Positions 45,037 through 56,960 of a stretch of DNA of 64,000 bases are shown here, in pieces. Numbering within the stretch: position 1 is the stretch's first letter; each line of letters begins with the position of its first letter. A program made the position numbers and the translations under genes. This stretch comes from Streptomyces viridochromogenes (lineage in GTDB: Bacteria; Actinomycetota; Actinomycetes; Streptomycetales; Streptomycetaceae), in assembly GCF_001270495.1 (NCBI RefSeq), contig NZ_LGUR01000200.1, positions 66,267 to 130,266 of the forward strand, written 5' to 3'. The notes below the pieces were generated by a model. That model did not search any database. It saw nothing but the letters and a program-made list of their open reading frames with translations, and was not told where the DNA came from.

Positions 45037-48000
45037 CGGCGACAACGGGGGCGGCCGGAGCGTCGATGGCCGAGCGGTTCAGCGCGCTCAGCGGTGAACA
45101 GCGGGTACGGCTGATGCGGCGGCTGGTGGAGTCCGGGCAGGCGGGCCTGATCCCGGCGGTGGTGCCGCCGCGCGACGGGGACGGGCCGGTGCGGCTCAGC
45201 CCGGCGCAGGAGGACCTGTGGGTGTACGAGTCGCTGTATCCGGGCACCCCGGCGCTCAACCTGTGCTGCGCCTATCACTTCGACGAGACGGTCGAGCCGG
45301 TCGACCCGGACCGCCTGGAGACGGCGCTGACCCTGGTCCGGGGACACCACGACATCCTGCGCGCCCGCATCGGCGGCGAACCGGGCGCGCTCACCGTCAC
45401 CTTCCCGCCGGAGGAGCGCTTCCGGCTGGAGCGGGAGGACCTGCGCGGCACCGGCACCACCATCGCCGAGGCCTTCGAGACCTTCCGGCGCCGCCCCTTC
45501 GACCTCGCCGGAGAACCCCTGATGCGGGCCCGGTTCGTCACGGTCGACGAGCGGCGGACCACGCTGATGCTGAGCCTGCACCACGTCATCGCCGACTGGT
45601 GGTCCTTCGACGTGCTCCAGGCCGAGTTCGCCGACGTCCACCGCGCGTTGCGCGCCGGTACGGCCCCGCCCTCGGCCCGCCCGCGTATCCAGTACGCCGA
45701 CTTCGCCTCCTGGCAGGGCGAGTTGGCGGAGTCGGGGGTCTTCGAGGCGCGGCTGGACTTCTGGCGCCGCTATCTCGCCGAGCCCCCGGGGCCGCTCGCC
45801 GTGCCGGGCGCCGGGAACGGGCTCGCGGAGGGCATCGCGCAGATCCCGTTCAAGGTCGACGCCCCGACCGCGCAGGCGGTACGGGCACTGGCCCGGGAGC
45901 GCGGCGCCTCCGTCTACGTCGTCCTGATGGCCGCCTTCGCGGTCCTCGCGCACCGTCTCACCGGCGCCGACGACCTGGTGCTCGGCACCCCGACCGCCAA
46001 CCGCGCCGCCAAGGGCCTGGAGCGGGTCATCGGGTACGTCATGAACGCCATCCCGACGCGCTGGCGGATTCGCCCCGGTGACTCCTTCGCCGACGTGCTC
46101 GGCCGGTTCGCCACGGACTTCCCCGAGCTGATGGCCAACTCCGACGTGCCCGTGGGCCGGATCGTGTCGGCGGTCGCGCCCGACCGCAGCGCCGGGCGCT
46201 CCCCGCTGTTCCAGTGGGTGTTCATGCACCTCACGCAGCAGCGCAGCGTGGCCGCGCTGCGGGAGTTCAGCGAGCCCGAGCGCATCCACACAGGTGGCGA
46301 GCACGACCTCGTCGGCATCGTCCGGGACGCCGACGACGGCACGATGGACGGCAGTTTCGAGATCCGTACGGCCCTCTTCGGCGCCGACACCGTACGGCAC
46401 TGGACGGACGCCTACCTGGAGCTGCTGCGCCGCTTCACCGCCGACCCCGAGGTGCCGCTCGCCGAGGTCGGGCTCGTGCCGGAGGCCGGCCTGCGCCGCG
46501 TCGCTGAGCTCGCGTCCGGCGCCCCCGCGCCCGCGCCCCGCGCCCTGCCCGACCTGGTGGCCCGGCAGGCGGCCCGCACCCCCGGCGCGCCGGCGCTGGA
46601 GGCCGACGGCCTGCGGCTGACGTACGCCGAGCTGACCGACCGCGTGAACCGGCTGGCTGCTCGTCTGACCCGGCACGGGTCCGGGCCCGGCCGCATCGTG
46701 GCCCTCGCCCTGGGCCGCACGGCGGCCATGGTCCAGGCCCTGCTGGCGGTGCAGCGCACGGGCGCCGCCTACCTGCCGGTCGACCCGGACTATCCGCCGG
46801 AGCGCATCCGGACGGCGCTGGCGGACGCGGGGCCGGTGCTGGTGGTGGTCGGCGAGCCCGGGGCGCTGCCGGAGACGGCCGTCCCCACGCTCGTCCTCGA
46901 TGACCGCGTCTTCGACGAACAGCCGCTGAACGCCGATGAGTTGGCCCCGTCGACTCCCGCCTACGTCATCCACACCTCGGGCTCCACCGGCCGCCCCAAG
47001 GGCGTCGTCGTCCCGCACACGGGCCTGACGGCCCTCGCGGACGGCCTCGTGGACGCCCTGGCGCTGGACGCGGACAGCCGGGTGCTCCAGCTGGCCTCGC
47101 CCGCGTTCGACATCTCCGTGGGCGAGCTGTGCATGGCCTTCGCGTCCGGCGGCACTCTCGTCGTACCGCCGGAGGGACCGTTGGTCGGGCAGGCACTCGC
47201 GGAGGTGCTGACCGGGCGGCGGATCAGCTGTGCGCTGCTGCCGCCGTCGGTACTGGCGACCGTCCCCGCCGGGGAGTACCCCGAGCTGCGGTCGCTGGCC
47301 TCGGGCGCCGAGGCGTGCCCGCCGGACCTGGTGGCCCGCTGGGCCGTCGGCGGGCGTCGCTTCCACAACGCGTACGGGCCGACCGAGTACACCGTCGGCG
47401 CCACCGCGTCCGCCCCGCTGACCGGTGACGGCACCGTCCCGCCCATCGGCTCCCCGCTGCCGGGCACGCGCGCGTACGTCCTCGACGGACGGCTGCGGCC
47501 GCTGCCGCCCGGGGTGTGCGGCGAGCTCTATCTGGCGGGGCCGGGAGTCGCGTACGGCTATCTGGGCCGGCCGGGGCAGACCGCCGAGCGGTTCGTCGCC
47601 GACCCGTACGGGGCGCCCGGCGACCGCATGTACCGCACCGGGGACCTGGCCCGGCGCCGGGACGACGGGCAGCTGGAGTACCTGGGCCGGTCCGACGACC
47701 AGGTGAAGATCCGCGGCCATCGCATCGAGCCGGGCGAGATCGCGGCGGTCCTCGCCGGGCATCCCTCGGTCGGGCGGGCGGTGGCCGTCGTCCGGGAGGA
47801 CCGGCCGGGCAGGCCGCGGCTCGTCGCGTACGTCGTGGGGGACGGCGAGGAGGTCCCGGTCCCGGACGCGCTGCTGGCGTACGCCGCCGGGCGGTTGCCC
47901 GCCGCCATGGTGCCGTCCGACGTGGTGGTACTGGACGCGCTGCCGCTGGCGCCGAACGGCAAGCTGGACCGGGCGGCGCTGCCCGCGCCGGGCAACCGTC

Positions 48001-49748
48001 CGAGCGGCTCGGGGCGGATCCCGGAGGGGGCCCGCGAGGTCGCTCTGTGCGCCCTGTACGAAGAGGTGCTGGGCGTCGGACGGGTCGGTGCCGACGACGA
48101 CTTCTTCCGGCTGGGCGGCGACAGCATCATGGCGATCCAGCTGGCGGGGCGGGCGTCGGGGGCGGGGCTCGGCATCACGCCGCGTGACGTCTTCACGGCT
48201 CGTACGCCGGCCGCGCTCGCGCTGACGGCCCGGGAGGCGACGGGTCACGGCACCGGTACCGGTGCCGGCGACGACGCCGGTACGGGGCGCTTCCCGCTCA
48301 CGCCGGTCATGCACTGGTGGCGCGAACAGGACGGGGACGCGGCCGCGTTCACGCAGTCGATGGTGTTCCCGGTGCCGGGGGACGTGGACCCGGCGCGCGT
48401 CGCAGCGGCGGTGCGGGAGCTGGCGGAGCGGCACGGTGTGCTGCGGATGCGGCTGGTGGACGGGGAGCTGGAGGTTCCCGAGGCGGTCCCCGAAGTGGCC
48501 GTCGACCGCGTCGAGGTGCCCGTCGGAGCCGACCCCCGGGAGCTGGCCGAGGAGCTGGCGGCGTCGGTGCGGCTCGACCCGGAGCGGGGGGAGATGCTGC
48601 GGGCCACCTGGCTCGACGCGCCCTCCAGGCAGCCGGGGCTGCTGTTGCTGACGGTGCACCATCTGGCGGTGGACGGGGTGTCCTGGCGGCTGCTGGGTCC
48701 CGAGCTGGCGGCCGGGCTGGCCGGGGAGCGGCTGCCGGAGAACACGGGCACGTCCTTCGCCCGCTGGGCGCGGCTGCTGGCGCGGGAGGCGGCCCGGCCC
48801 GGACTGGCGGACGTGGAGTGCGCCTGGTGGGAGCGGATGCTGGCCGGCCCGGACGCACGGATCGCGGGCGGGCGGGGTGTCGGGGCACGCCGTGCCGTGC
48901 TCACCGTGGAGCTGACGCCCGAGGTCACCGAGGCGGCGCTGTCCGAGGTGACGGCGGCCTTCCACTGCGGCGCGGACGCGGTACTGCTGACGGCCATGGC
49001 CGCGGCGGCGGCCCGGCGGCGGGGCGCGGACCCCCGGGCCGGCACCGGACTGCTGGTCCACCTGGAGGGCCACGGTCGCGAGGCGCTGTCCGTGTCCGCC
49101 GACATCTCCCGCACGGTCGGCTGGTTCACCACCCAGTACCCGGTCCGGCTGGACGCGGGCGGTGCGCTCGGCCCGGACTTCTGGCAGCCGGCGCTGGGCG
49201 CGGCCGGTGAGGCGCTCAAGCAGATCAAGGAGCAGCTGCGCGCGGTCCCGTCGAGCGGTCTCGGCTGGGGACTGTTGCGCCATCTCAACCCGGACACGGC
49301 CCCGAAGCTGGCCGCGCTGCCCGTCCCGGACCTGCGCTTCAACTATCTGGGCCGGTTCTCCGGCGGCGACACGGCAGACGGCGAGCTGCTCGGCATGGCC
49401 GCGCAGGCACTGCCGCTCGGGCACGCGGTGGAGGTGGACGCGGTCGTGGTGGAGCAGGCCGGCGGGCGGCTAGGGCTGAGCGCCGGGTTCTCGTACGCGC
49501 GCGGGGTGCTCGGCGAGGAGGAGGTGCTGGAGCTGGCCCGGCTGTGGTCCGAGGCGATCGAGGTGCTGGTCGAGCACGCCCGTCGGGACGGCACGGGCGG
49601 CCACACCAGCTCCGACTTCCCGCTGGTCGACCTGTCGTCCGATCAACTCGCCCTGCTGGAGGGCGACTTGGAGTTCGGCCTGGACGACGAGGACTACGAG
49701 TACGACGAAGAGGACGAAGCCGACGCCTACCAACGGGGGGACGACTGA
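45033..49748 (+). CDS. Nonribosomal peptide synthetase, C-A-T-E
   Basis: A 1571-aa NRPS. Domain order: condensation (about 45-480, motif HHVIADWWS near 182), adenylation (about 505-985; [11 protein letters not shown] near 647; FDISVGEL with the conserved Asp), carrier (about 995-1060, LGGDSIM, the LGGDS form typical before E domains), epimerisation (about 1085-1520; [11 protein letters not shown] near 1208 and FNYLGRF near 1436). It should install a D-residue. The C motif has Trp where Gly is usual (HHxxxDG), but the catalytic His and Asp are present. The last 30 residues are strikingly acidic ([14 protein letters not shown]), a probable docking tail. GTG start overlapping the monooxygenase stop. 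Confidence 0.95.
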   Translation: MTATTGAAGASMAERFSALSGEQRVRLMRRLVESGQAGLIPAVVPPRDGDGPVRLSPAQEDLWVYESLYPGTPALNLCCAYHFDETVEPVDPDRLETALTLVRGHHDILRARIGGEPGALTVTFPPEERFRLEREDLRGTGTTIAEAFETFRRRPFDLAGEPLMRARFVTVDERRTTLMLSLHHVIADWWSFDVLQAEFADVHRALRAGTAPPSARPRIQYADFASWQGELAESGVFEARLDFWRRYLAEPPGPLAVPGAGNGLAEGIAQIPFKVDAPTAQAVRALARERGASVYVVLMAAFAVLAHRLTGADDLVLGTPTANRAAKGLERVIGYVMNAIPTRWRIRPGDSFADVLGRFATDFPELMANSDVPVGRIVSAVAPDRSAGRSPLFQWVFMHLTQQRSVAALREFSEPERIHTGGEHDLVGIVRDADDGTMDGSFEIRTALFGADTVRHWTDAYLELLRRFTADPEVPLAEVGLVPEAGLRRVAELASGAPAPAPRALPDLVARQAARTPGAPALEADGLRLTYAELTDRVNRLAARLTRHGSGPGRIVALALGRTAAMVQALLAVQRTGAAYLPVDPDYPPERIRTALADAGPVLVVVGEPGALPETAVPTLVLDDRVFDEQPLNADELAPSTPAYVIHTSGSTGRPKGVVVPHTGLTALADGLVDALALDADSRVLQLASPAFDISVGELCMAFASGGTLVVPPEGPLVGQALAEVLTGRRISCALLPPSVLATVPAGEYPELRSLASGAEACPPDLVARWAVGGRRFHNAYGPTEYTVGATASAPLTGDGTVPPIGSPLPGTRAYVLDGRLRPLPPGVCGELYLAGPGVAYGYLGRPGQTAERFVADPYGAPGDRMYRTGDLARRRDDGQLEYLGRSDDQVKIRGHRIEPGEIAAVLAGHPSVGRAVAVVREDRPGRPRLVAYVVGDGEEVPVPDALLAYAAGRLPAAMVPSDVVVLDALPLAPNGKLDRAALPAPGNRPSGSGRIPEGAREVALCALYEEVLGVGRVGADDDFFRLGGDSIMAIQLAGRASGAGLGITPRDVFTARTPAALALTAREATGHGTGTGAGDDAGTGRFPLTPVMHWWREQDGDAAAFTQSMVFPVPGDVDPARVAAAVRELAERHGVLRMRLVDGELEVPEAVPEVAVDRVEVPVGADPRELAEELAASVRLDPERGEMLRATWLDAPSRQPGLLLLTVHHLAVDGVSWRLLGPELAAGLAGERLPENTGTSFARWARLLAREAARPGLADVECAWWERMLAGPDARIAGGRGVGARRAVLTVELTPEVTEAALSEVTAAFHCGADAVLLTAMAAAAARRRGADPRAGTGLLVHLEGHGREALSVSADISRTVGWFTTQYPVRLDAGGALGPDFWQPALGAAGEALKQIKEQLRAVPSSGLGWGLLRHLNPDTAPKLAALPVPDLRFNYLGRFSGGDTADGELLGMAAQALPLGHAVEVDAVVVEQAGGRLGLSAGFSYARGVLGEEEVLELARLWSEAIEVLVEHARRDGTGGHTSSDFPLVDLSSDQLALLEGDLEFGLDDEDYEYDEEDEADAYQRGDD

Positions 49749-52700
49749 TGGGCGGCCGTATCGCGGACGTGCTGCCGCTCTCCCCCGCCCAGGAGGGCCT
49801 GCTCTTCCATGCCCTGCGCGATCCCGAGCGACCCGACCCGTATCTGGTGCAGGCCCGGTTCCGGATCGCCCCCGGCATCACGGCCGAGGCGGTGCGGGCC
49901 GCGGTGGCCGGGCTGCTGGAGCGGCATCCGAATCTGCGGGCGTGCTTCCGGCACGAGAACGTCGACCGGCCGGTGCAGGTGATCCCGCGTGCGGCGAAGC
50001 CGCCCTGGAGGGAGATCGACCGCACCGGCCGCGCGCCGGACGAGACGGAGGCGGAGCTGGCCCGGCTCATGGCCGAGGACCGGGGCCGCCGCTTCGACCT
50101 GGCCCGGCCGCCGCTGGCGCGGGCCGTGCTGGTGCGGCACGACACGGGCGCCGACCTGGTGCTGACGATGCATCACATCCTGCTGGACGGCTGGTCGTTG
50201 CCGTTGCTGGCGCAGGACCTCCAGGCGCTGGCCGGGGGCGCCGAGATGCCGCCCGCCGTGCCCTTCAAGCAGTTCCTGATCTGGCTGAACGGCCAGGACC
50301 AGGCCCGCGCGAAGGCCGCCTGGCGGGAGGCGCTGGACGGCCTGACGCCGCCGGCCCTGCTGTCCCCCGTCGGACCGGACGGACCTGAGGACACGGTCGA
50401 CATCGAGCTGACCCCCGAGCTGACGGGGGCGATCGCCCGGCGGGCGGCGGACGCCGGGGTCACCGTCAACACCGTGGCGCAAACGGCGTGGGCCCTGGTG
50501 CTGGCCCGGATGACCGGTGCCGAGGACCTCGTGTTCGGTGCGGTCGTCTCCGGGCGGCCGCATGATCTGCCCGCCGTCGAGCGCATGGTGGGGCTGTTCA
50601 TCAACACGCTGCCCGTGCGGATCGCGCTGCGTCCCGAAGAGCGCGTCGACGAGCTGCTGGCCCGCGTCCAGGACGAGCAGCTGCGGCTGGCGCCGTATCA
50701 CCATGTACGGCTGTCGGAGGTGCAGCGGGCCGCCGGGGTGGGCGAACTCTTCGACACGGTCCTGGCGTTCGAGAACTTCCCCCGCGCCGAAGGGCCCGCC
50801 TCCACCGTGGAGCTGGTCGAGACGCGGGACGCGACGCACTACCCGGTGACGGTCGCCGTCGTCGCCGGGGAGCGGATGCTGTTGCGTGTCAGCTGCCGCC
50901 GGGGCATCTCCGCGGCCACCGTCGGCGCCCGCCTGGCGCACGCCCTCGACGCGCTGGCCCGCGCGCACGAGACGCCCGCCGCCCGGCTCGACGTCCTCCC
51001 TCCGCAGGAACGGCGGCGGTTGCTCGCCCTGGCCGAGGGGCCGGTGCGGGCGGAGAGGGTGGTGCGTTCAGGGCGTCCGGGGCGCGGGGCGTCGAGCATC
51101 CCCGGGCGCTTCGCCGAGCAGGTGGCCCGTACGCCCGACGCGCCGGCCGTCGAGTCCGACGGCGAGGTGCTGACGTACGGCGATCTCGACTCCGCGTCCG
51201 ACGGGCTGGCGGGGCGGCTGTGGGAGGCGGGGGTGCGGCCCGGCGACACCGTCGCGCTGCCGCTGGCCCGGTCCGTGGCCATGGTCGTCGCCCAGCTGGC
51301 GGTGCTGAAGACGGGCGCCTGCTGTCTGCCCCTGGATCCGGGGGCTCCGGCGGGGCGGCTGGCGACGCTGGTGGGGGCGGCGGGGGCCCGCGTGGCGGTT
51401 ACGGCCGAACCCGTGCAGCTCCCGTCCGGGGTACGGGTGTTGGACGCGAGCGGAACGGACATCGCTGCGCCGCCCATGACGGCCACGCACCCCGAATCCC
51501 CCGCCTACGTGATGTACACCTCCGGCTCGACGGGCGAACCCAAGGGCATCGTCACCCCGCACCGAGCCGTCGCCGAACTCGCCGCCGACACCCGCTTCAC
51601 GGGCGGCACCCACGAGCGGGTCCTCCTGCACAGCCCGCACACCTTCGACGCCGCCACCTACGAGACCTGGGTGCCCCTGCTGAACGGCGGCACGGTCGTG
51701 GTCGCCCCGCCCGGCCCGGTCACCCCCGACCTGCTGAAGCGGCTGCTGCCCGAGGCGCGCGTCACCGCCCTGTGGCTGACCGCCGAACTCCTGCGTACCG
51801 TCGCCGAGATCGCACCCGAGGTACTCGGGACCGTGCGCGAGGTGTGGGCGGGCGGAGACGTCCTCGCGCCCGGGGCGGTGCGGCGGGTGCGCGAGCACTG
51901 CCCCGGCACGTGGGTCGTCAACGGCTACGGCCCCACCGAGACGACGGTGTTCGCCACCGCCCACCCGGTGACGGAGGAGGTCGGCGCGTCCGTACCCATC
52001 GGGCGGCCCCTCGACCACACCCGGGCCTACGTCCTCGATCACCTGCTGCGTCCGGTACCGGACGCAACGGTGGGCGAGCTGTACGTCGCCGGCACCGGAC
52101 TCGCCCACGGATACCTCAACCGTCCGGGGCAGACCGCCGAGCGTTTCGTCGCCGACCCGTACGGGCCGCCCGGCGCCCGGATGTACCGCACGGGCGATCT
52201 GGTGCGCCGGACGGCCGACGGAGCACTGGAGTTCGCCGGGCGCACGGACGACCAGCTGAAGGTGCGCGGCGTCCGGATCGAACCGGCGGAGGTGGAGGCG
52301 ACGCTGACCGGCAGCCCAGGAGTGGTGCGCGCGGTGGTCGGCGCGGCCGCGGATCCGGCCGGGGGCAAGCGCCTGGTCGCCCACCTGGTCCTGGAGGACG
52401 GTGTCACGCCGGCCGCTGTACGGGAACACGCGGCCCGGATCCTCCCCGCGCATCTGCTGCCCTCCCTGTGGTCCCGCATCGACGCCGTCCCCCTCACCGC
52501 GCACGGCAAGGTCGACCGGGCGGCACTGCCGGACCCGGCGCCGGTCAGCCCACCGTCGCGGGCGCCGCGCACCGGGCTGGAACGCGACCTGTGCCGGCTG
52601 TTCGGCGAGGTGCTGGACGTACCGGCGGACCCGGACACGGACTTCTTCTCGGCCGGCGGCCACTCCCTGCTCGCCCTGCGTCTGACCTCCCGCATCAAGG

Positions 52701-53656
52701 CCGAGCTGGGGTTCCGGGTTCCCGTCCCGCGCCTCTTCGAGGCGTCGCGGCCCGCCGCGCTCGCCGACTGGCTGAACGGTCCGGGACCGGACGCGGTCGA
52801 CGACAGCCTCGCCCCGCTCCTCACCCTGCGTGCGGGCAGCGCGGACCGGACCCCGCTGGTCTGCGTGCACCCGGGGTCCGGCTTCGGCTGGTGGTACCGC
52901 GGACTCGTCCCGCAGCTCGGTCCGGACCGCCCGGTGTACGTCCTCCAGACGCCGGCCCTGAGCACCGGTGTCCCTCAACTGGCCGAAACCATCGCAGAGT
53001 TGGCGAAGCCGTACGTCGAGCGGATCCGGGCCGCCCAGCCGCACGGCCCGTATCTGCTGGTCGGCTGGTCCTTCGGCGGGCCGCTCGCCTACGAGATCGC
53101 GGTGGCGCTGCGCCGGGCCGGCGAGGAGGTGGCGCTGCTGGGTGTGGTGGACACCATGCCCAAGCCTCCCGAAATCGCCCGGATCCCGCTGGACCCGGCG
53201 GTCGTGGAGGCGAAGGTGCTGAGCATGCTGCTGCGCATCACGGCACCCGGCGCGCCCGTGCCGACGACCCGGGCGGAGACGTTCGCGCTGGCCCGGCACG
53301 ACGAGAGCCTGATCGCCGGGTTCGACGACGCGCGGACGCACGCGCTGGTGGACACGATGGCCCACCACATCCGGCTGCACCGTGCGTGGAGTCCTCCGCC
53401 GTACGACGGACGCGTGACCCTCTTCTCCGCGACCGAGGACCCCGAGGGCGTCACGACGGCGGAGAAGACCGCGGGCTGGCTGCGCGGCGCCGCCGGAGTC
53501 GACGCCCACGAACTGCCGGGCACGCACTACGACGTCTTCAAACCGCCCCAGGCGGCACGGATCGCGGCGGTCGTCGAGAAGGCGGACCGGAACGCGACGC
53601 ACGAGGCGACACGGAACGGCACACAGGGGGAGCGAACCGTTGGACACCGAGACTGA
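49748..53656 (+). CDS. Nonribosomal peptide synthetase, C-A-T-TE (termination module)
   Basis: A 1302-aa NRPS. Condensation (about 1-430; HHILLDGWS near 141; begins [17 protein letters not shown], a form common after E domains), adenylation (about 455-925; [11 protein letters not shown] near 590; FDAATYETW with the conserved Asp), carrier (about 940-1010, AGGHSLL), thioesterase (about 1030-1290; GWSFGG nucleophile near 1108, terminal His in GTHYDVF). This should accept the epimerised chain from the preceding protein and release the product by hydrolysis or cyclisation. The ATG overlaps the upstream TGA. It is followed by further modules, so gene order is not module order. Confidence 0.95.
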   Translation: MGGRIADVLPLSPAQEGLLFHALRDPERPDPYLVQARFRIAPGITAEAVRAAVAGLLERHPNLRACFRHENVDRPVQVIPRAAKPPWREIDRTGRAPDETEAELARLMAEDRGRRFDLARPPLARAVLVRHDTGADLVLTMHHILLDGWSLPLLAQDLQALAGGAEMPPAVPFKQFLIWLNGQDQARAKAAWREALDGLTPPALLSPVGPDGPEDTVDIELTPELTGAIARRAADAGVTVNTVAQTAWALVLARMTGAEDLVFGAVVSGRPHDLPAVERMVGLFINTLPVRIALRPEERVDELLARVQDEQLRLAPYHHVRLSEVQRAAGVGELFDTVLAFENFPRAEGPASTVELVETRDATHYPVTVAVVAGERMLLRVSCRRGISAATVGARLAHALDALARAHETPAARLDVLPPQERRRLLALAEGPVRAERVVRSGRPGRGASSIPGRFAEQVARTPDAPAVESDGEVLTYGDLDSASDGLAGRLWEAGVRPGDTVALPLARSVAMVVAQLAVLKTGACCLPLDPGAPAGRLATLVGAAGARVAVTAEPVQLPSGVRVLDASGTDIAAPPMTATHPESPAYVMYTSGSTGEPKGIVTPHRAVAELAADTRFTGGTHERVLLHSPHTFDAATYETWVPLLNGGTVVVAPPGPVTPDLLKRLLPEARVTALWLTAELLRTVAEIAPEVLGTVREVWAGGDVLAPGAVRRVREHCPGTWVVNGYGPTETTVFATAHPVTEEVGASVPIGRPLDHTRAYVLDHLLRPVPDATVGELYVAGTGLAHGYLNRPGQTAERFVADPYGPPGARMYRTGDLVRRTADGALEFAGRTDDQLKVRGVRIEPAEVEATLTGSPGVVRAVVGAAADPAGGKRLVAHLVLEDGVTPAAVREHAARILPAHLLPSLWSRIDAVPLTAHGKVDRAALPDPAPVSPPSRAPRTGLERDLCRLFGEVLDVPADPDTDFFSAGGHSLLALRLTSRIKAELGFRVPVPRLFEASRPAALADWLNGPGPDAVDDSLAPLLTLRAGSADRTPLVCVHPGSGFGWWYRGLVPQLGPDRPVYVLQTPALSTGVPQLAETIAELAKPYVERIRAAQPHGPYLLVGWSFGGPLAYEIAVALRRAGEEVALLGVVDTMPKPPEIARIPLDPAVVEAKVLSMLLRITAPGAPVPTTRAETFALARHDESLIAGFDDARTHALVDTMAHHIRLHRAWSPPPYDGRVTLFSATEDPEGVTTAEKTAGWLRGAAGVDAHELPGTHYDVFKPPQAARIAAVVEKADRNATHEATRNGTQGERTVGHRD

Positions 53657-56600
53657 ATCCGAGGGCACCACCGGCGCGGGGGCCGGGCGACACGAGGAGT
53701 ACGAGTTCCCGACCTCGGACGCGCAGGCCCGGCTGCTCGTCCTGGACCACATGGACCCGGGCAGCGCGACGTACCACGTACCGGCGGCCTTCGCCGTGCG
53801 CGGGCCGTTCGACCCGGCCGCGTTCGGGCGTGCCCTCGACGCGCTCGTCGCCCGGCACGAGTCGCTGCGCACGGTCTTCCGCACCGGCCCCGACGGGGTG
53901 CCTCTCCAGATCGTGTCCGCCGCCGGGCACGTCGAGCCGCGCGTGGAGCGGGACGTGCCCGTGGCCGAGGTGGCCGCCCGGATGCGCGCGGCGGCCGCCC
54001 GCCCCTTCGACGTGACGGCGGGCCCGCTGCTGCGCTGCACGCTGTACGCCGTGGCCGACGGCAGCCACCGCATCCTGCTCGTCGCCCACCATCTGGTCTG
54101 CGACGGCTGGTCGCTGGGCGTGCTGCTGCGCGAGCTGTCGGCCGGGTACGAGAACGAGCTCAAGGGCCTGCGCCACACCCAGCCCGAACTCGCCCTGCAG
54201 TTCCCGGACTTCGCGGCCTGGCAGCGGGAGCGGCAGACGAACGGCGAGTACACCGGCTCGGTCGCCTACTGGGCCGAGCGGCTGCGGGGCGCGCCCGAGA
54301 CGGTCGCGCTGCCGCTGGACCGGCCGCGCGGGGCGGTCCGTACGGCGGCGGGCGGTACCGGGCGGTTCACGCTGCCGGCCCGGGTCCGCGACCGGATCGC
54401 CGAGACGGCCCGGGCGCGCGGCGGTACGCCGTTCATGGCGGTGTTCGCCGCCTACGCAGCGTTCGTGAGCCGGCTGTCGGGCGCCGAGGACCTGGTGATC
54501 GGCTTTCCCGTCTCCGGCCGGGACCGCCCGGAACTCCAGGACATGGTCGGCATGCTGACCAACACCCTGGCCCTGCGGATCGACCTCTCCGGCGACCCGT
54601 CGTACCACGACCTCATCACCCGCCTGCGCACCGCGCTCCTGGACTCCCAGCCGTACCAGGACGCCCCCTTCGAGGCGGTCGTGAACGCGGTCGCCCCGGC
54701 CCGTGAGATCAGCCACGACCCCGTCGTCCAGGTCGTCTTCGGCTACGACGACGACACCGAGCTGACGCTGAGACTGGCCGGCGCCGAGACCGAACGGGTC
54801 CATGTGGACCTGGGCACCGCGAAGTTCGACTTCCACCTCCAGGTGGAGCGGTGGGGGGACGATCTCGCCGCGTATCTGATCTACCGCAGCGCGCTGTTCG
54901 AGGCGGAGACGGTACGGCGGTGGGTGCGGTGCTTCGAGACGCTGCTGGGGGGTCTGCTGGACGCGCCGGACGCCCCACTGTCGACGGTCGAGATGCTCGC
55001 GGAGGACGAGCGGGCCGAGCTGCTCACGCCGGGCACTGCAACGCCCTTCAGGGGCGCGGGCCGTTTCGATATCGGGCTCCGCCGCGTGGGCGCGACCAGC
55101 CACGACGAACCCGCAGCCGCCAGTCAGCACACCGCGGCACCCTCAGAGGCGCACCTGGTCCCCAACCTCGTGGCAGCCCAAGCCGCCGCCCGGCCGGAGG
55201 CCACCGCCCTGGTCTGCGGCGGCCTACGGCTCACCTACCGCGACCTCCTGACCCGTGCCGACCACCTCGCATCCCGCCTCCAGGCGCACGGCGTACGCCG
55301 AGGCGACCGCGTCGGCCTGCTGCTCCCCCGCGGCGCCGACATGGGCATCGCCGCCCTCGCGGTGCTGCGCGCGGGCGCCGCATACGTACCGCTGGACCCG
55401 GCGCACCCCGCGGCCCGCCTCGCCTACATGGTCACCAACTCGGGCACGTCCCTGCTGCTGACGGCCGAGGAGACCACGGGCCTGACGGCGACGGACGTCC
55501 CGGAGCTGCGCGTGGACGAGGCCACGGAGGCGGCACCCGCGTTCACCCCCGTGACGTGCGCCCCCGGCGACCTCGCCTACGTCCTCTACACCTCCGGCTC
55601 CACCGGCGTCCCCAAGGGCGTCGCCGTCGAGCACCGCGCCCTGCTCAACCTCGCCGTGCACGTCCGCCCCGTGTTCCCGGTGACCGAGACGGACCGCGTC
55701 CTGCAGTTCGTGTCGTTCGGCTTCGACGTGGCCGTGTCCGACCTGTTCTTCCCCTGGGTCGCGGGCGCGGAGCTGCACATCGCGCGGGAGGACGAGCGCC
55801 TCGGCGAGGCGCTCCAGGCACGGCTGCGGGACTCGCGGATCACCTACGTCTTCCTGCCGCCGTCGGCCGCGATGACGCTGCCCCGCACCCCGGGCGCCCT
55901 GCCCGAGCTGCGCACGCTCGCGGTCGGCGGTGAGGCGTGCCCGGCCGAGCTGGTCGAGCGGCTCGGCGAGGAGGGCCGCCGGATCGTCAACGCGTACGGC
56001 CCCAGCGAGGCCACCGTGTACTCGACCACGGCCGATCTGCGCCCGGGCGAGCCGGTGGTGATCGGCCACCCCGTGCCGGGTACCCGCGCCTACGTCCTGG
56101 ACCGGCGTCTGCGCCCGGTCCCGGTCGGCGTGACCGGCGAGCTCTACGTCGCCGGCGCCTCCCTGGCCCGCGGCTACTTCGGCCAGCCGGGCATGACCGC
56201 CGAGCGCTTCGTCGCCGACCCGTACGGCCCGCCCGGCAGCCGGATGTACCGCACCGGGGACCTGTGCCGCATCGACGCGCGCGGCGTGCTGCACTACCTC
56301 GGGCGCGGTGACTCGCAGGTGAAGCTGCGCGGCTACCGGATCGAACTCGGGGAGATCGAGGCGCTGCTGGCGGGCCATCCCGACGTCACGATGGCCGCCG
56401 CGGCGGTGCGCGGCGAGGGGGCGGAGCAGCAGCTGGTGGGGTACCTCGTCACCACCTCCGAGGTCCCGGACGGGGTGCTGCGCGCCCACCTGGGCGGGCG
56501 GCTCCCCGGCTACATGGTCCCGGAGGTCTTCGTGCGCCTGCCGGAACTGCCCCTGAACCGCTCGGGCAAGATCGACCGGTCCCGCCTCCCGGAACCCCCT

Positions 56601-56960
56601 TCCTCCCGGCCCGAGTTGAGCCAGTCATACGCCGCCCCGGGCAGCGAGGCCGAGCGGCGGGTGGCCCGGGTCTGGCAGCAGGTGCTGACCCTGGACCGGG
56701 TCGGCGTCCACGACAACTTCTTCGACCTGGGCGGGAATTCGGTACGGCTGCTGGCCGTGCTCGCCGGGCTCCAGGACCACCCGGAGTACCGGGACCTCAC
56801 CCTGATCGACCTGTTCCGGCATCCGACGGTCGCCGCCGTGGCGGCCCATCTCGACCGTACGGCCGAGCCCGCCGCACCCCACGAGGAGGCGGCGAGGCGT
56901 GGCACCGACCGCCGGGCGGCCCTGCACAAGCTCCGTTCCAGGAAAGGCACGACGCGATGA
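53640..56960 (+). CDS. Nonribosomal peptide synthetase, C-A-T
   Basis: A 1106-aa NRPS starting at TTG (GGGGGA eight bases upstream), overlapping the previous stop. Condensation (about 15-455, HHLVCDGWS near 149), a linker (about 467-494) encoded by a dispersed genomic repeat, adenylation (about 505-985; [11 protein letters not shown] near 650; FDVAVSDLF with the alpha-amino Asp; the usual following Glu is Asp), carrier (about 1000-1070, LGGNSVR). There is no TE or E. It may act upstream of the TE-bearing protein or feed the KS-ACP encoded next; the ATG of that gene overlaps its stop (ATGA). Confidence 0.95.
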   Translation: MDTETESEGTTGAGAGRHEEYEFPTSDAQARLLVLDHMDPGSATYHVPAAFAVRGPFDPAAFGRALDALVARHESLRTVFRTGPDGVPLQIVSAAGHVEPRVERDVPVAEVAARMRAAAARPFDVTAGPLLRCTLYAVADGSHRILLVAHHLVCDGWSLGVLLRELSAGYENELKGLRHTQPELALQFPDFAAWQRERQTNGEYTGSVAYWAERLRGAPETVALPLDRPRGAVRTAAGGTGRFTLPARVRDRIAETARARGGTPFMAVFAAYAAFVSRLSGAEDLVIGFPVSGRDRPELQDMVGMLTNTLALRIDLSGDPSYHDLITRLRTALLDSQPYQDAPFEAVVNAVAPAREISHDPVVQVVFGYDDDTELTLRLAGAETERVHVDLGTAKFDFHLQVERWGDDLAAYLIYRSALFEAETVRRWVRCFETLLGGLLDAPDAPLSTVEMLAEDERAELLTPGTATPFRGAGRFDIGLRRVGATSHDEPAAASQHTAAPSEAHLVPNLVAAQAAARPEATALVCGGLRLTYRDLLTRADHLASRLQAHGVRRGDRVGLLLPRGADMGIAALAVLRAGAAYVPLDPAHPAARLAYMVTNSGTSLLLTAEETTGLTATDVPELRVDEATEAAPAFTPVTCAPGDLAYVLYTSGSTGVPKGVAVEHRALLNLAVHVRPVFPVTETDRVLQFVSFGFDVAVSDLFFPWVAGAELHIAREDERLGEALQARLRDSRITYVFLPPSAAMTLPRTPGALPELRTLAVGGEACPAELVERLGEEGRRIVNAYGPSEATVYSTTADLRPGEPVVIGHPVPGTRAYVLDRRLRPVPVGVTGELYVAGASLARGYFGQPGMTAERFVADPYGPPGSRMYRTGDLCRIDARGVLHYLGRGDSQVKLRGYRIELGEIEALLAGHPDVTMAAAAVRGEGAEQQLVGYLVTTSEVPDGVLRAHLGGRLPGYMVPEVFVRLPELPLNRSGKIDRSRLPEPPSSRPELSQSYAAPGSEAERRVARVWQQVLTLDRVGVHDNFFDLGGNSVRLLAVLAGLQDHPEYRDLTLIDLFRHPTVAAVAAHLDRTAEPAAPHEEAARRGTDRRAALHKLRSRKGTTR
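55041..55121. repeat. Dispersed intergenic-type repeat inside the NRPS linker
   Basis: In-frame stretch sharing AGGGGCGCGG and GCGACCAGCCACGACGAACC with the intergenic copy at 13,393-13,440. It has an extra middle part (GGCTCCGCCGCGTGGGC) typical, from general familiarity, of longer copies between Streptomyces genes. It encodes a polar segment between the C and A domains. Confidence 0.8.

Noticed and set aside
44862..49424. Open frame of 1520 codons antisense to the C-A-T-E synthetase
   Set aside because: A typical high-GC shadow frame. The translation is Arg/Gly/Gln/Pro-rich without domains, while the sense strand has complete NRPS motifs.
51068..54253. Open frame of 1061 codons antisense to two NRPS genes
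   Set aside because: Spans the boundary of two genuine overlapping genes and has no recognisable domain.
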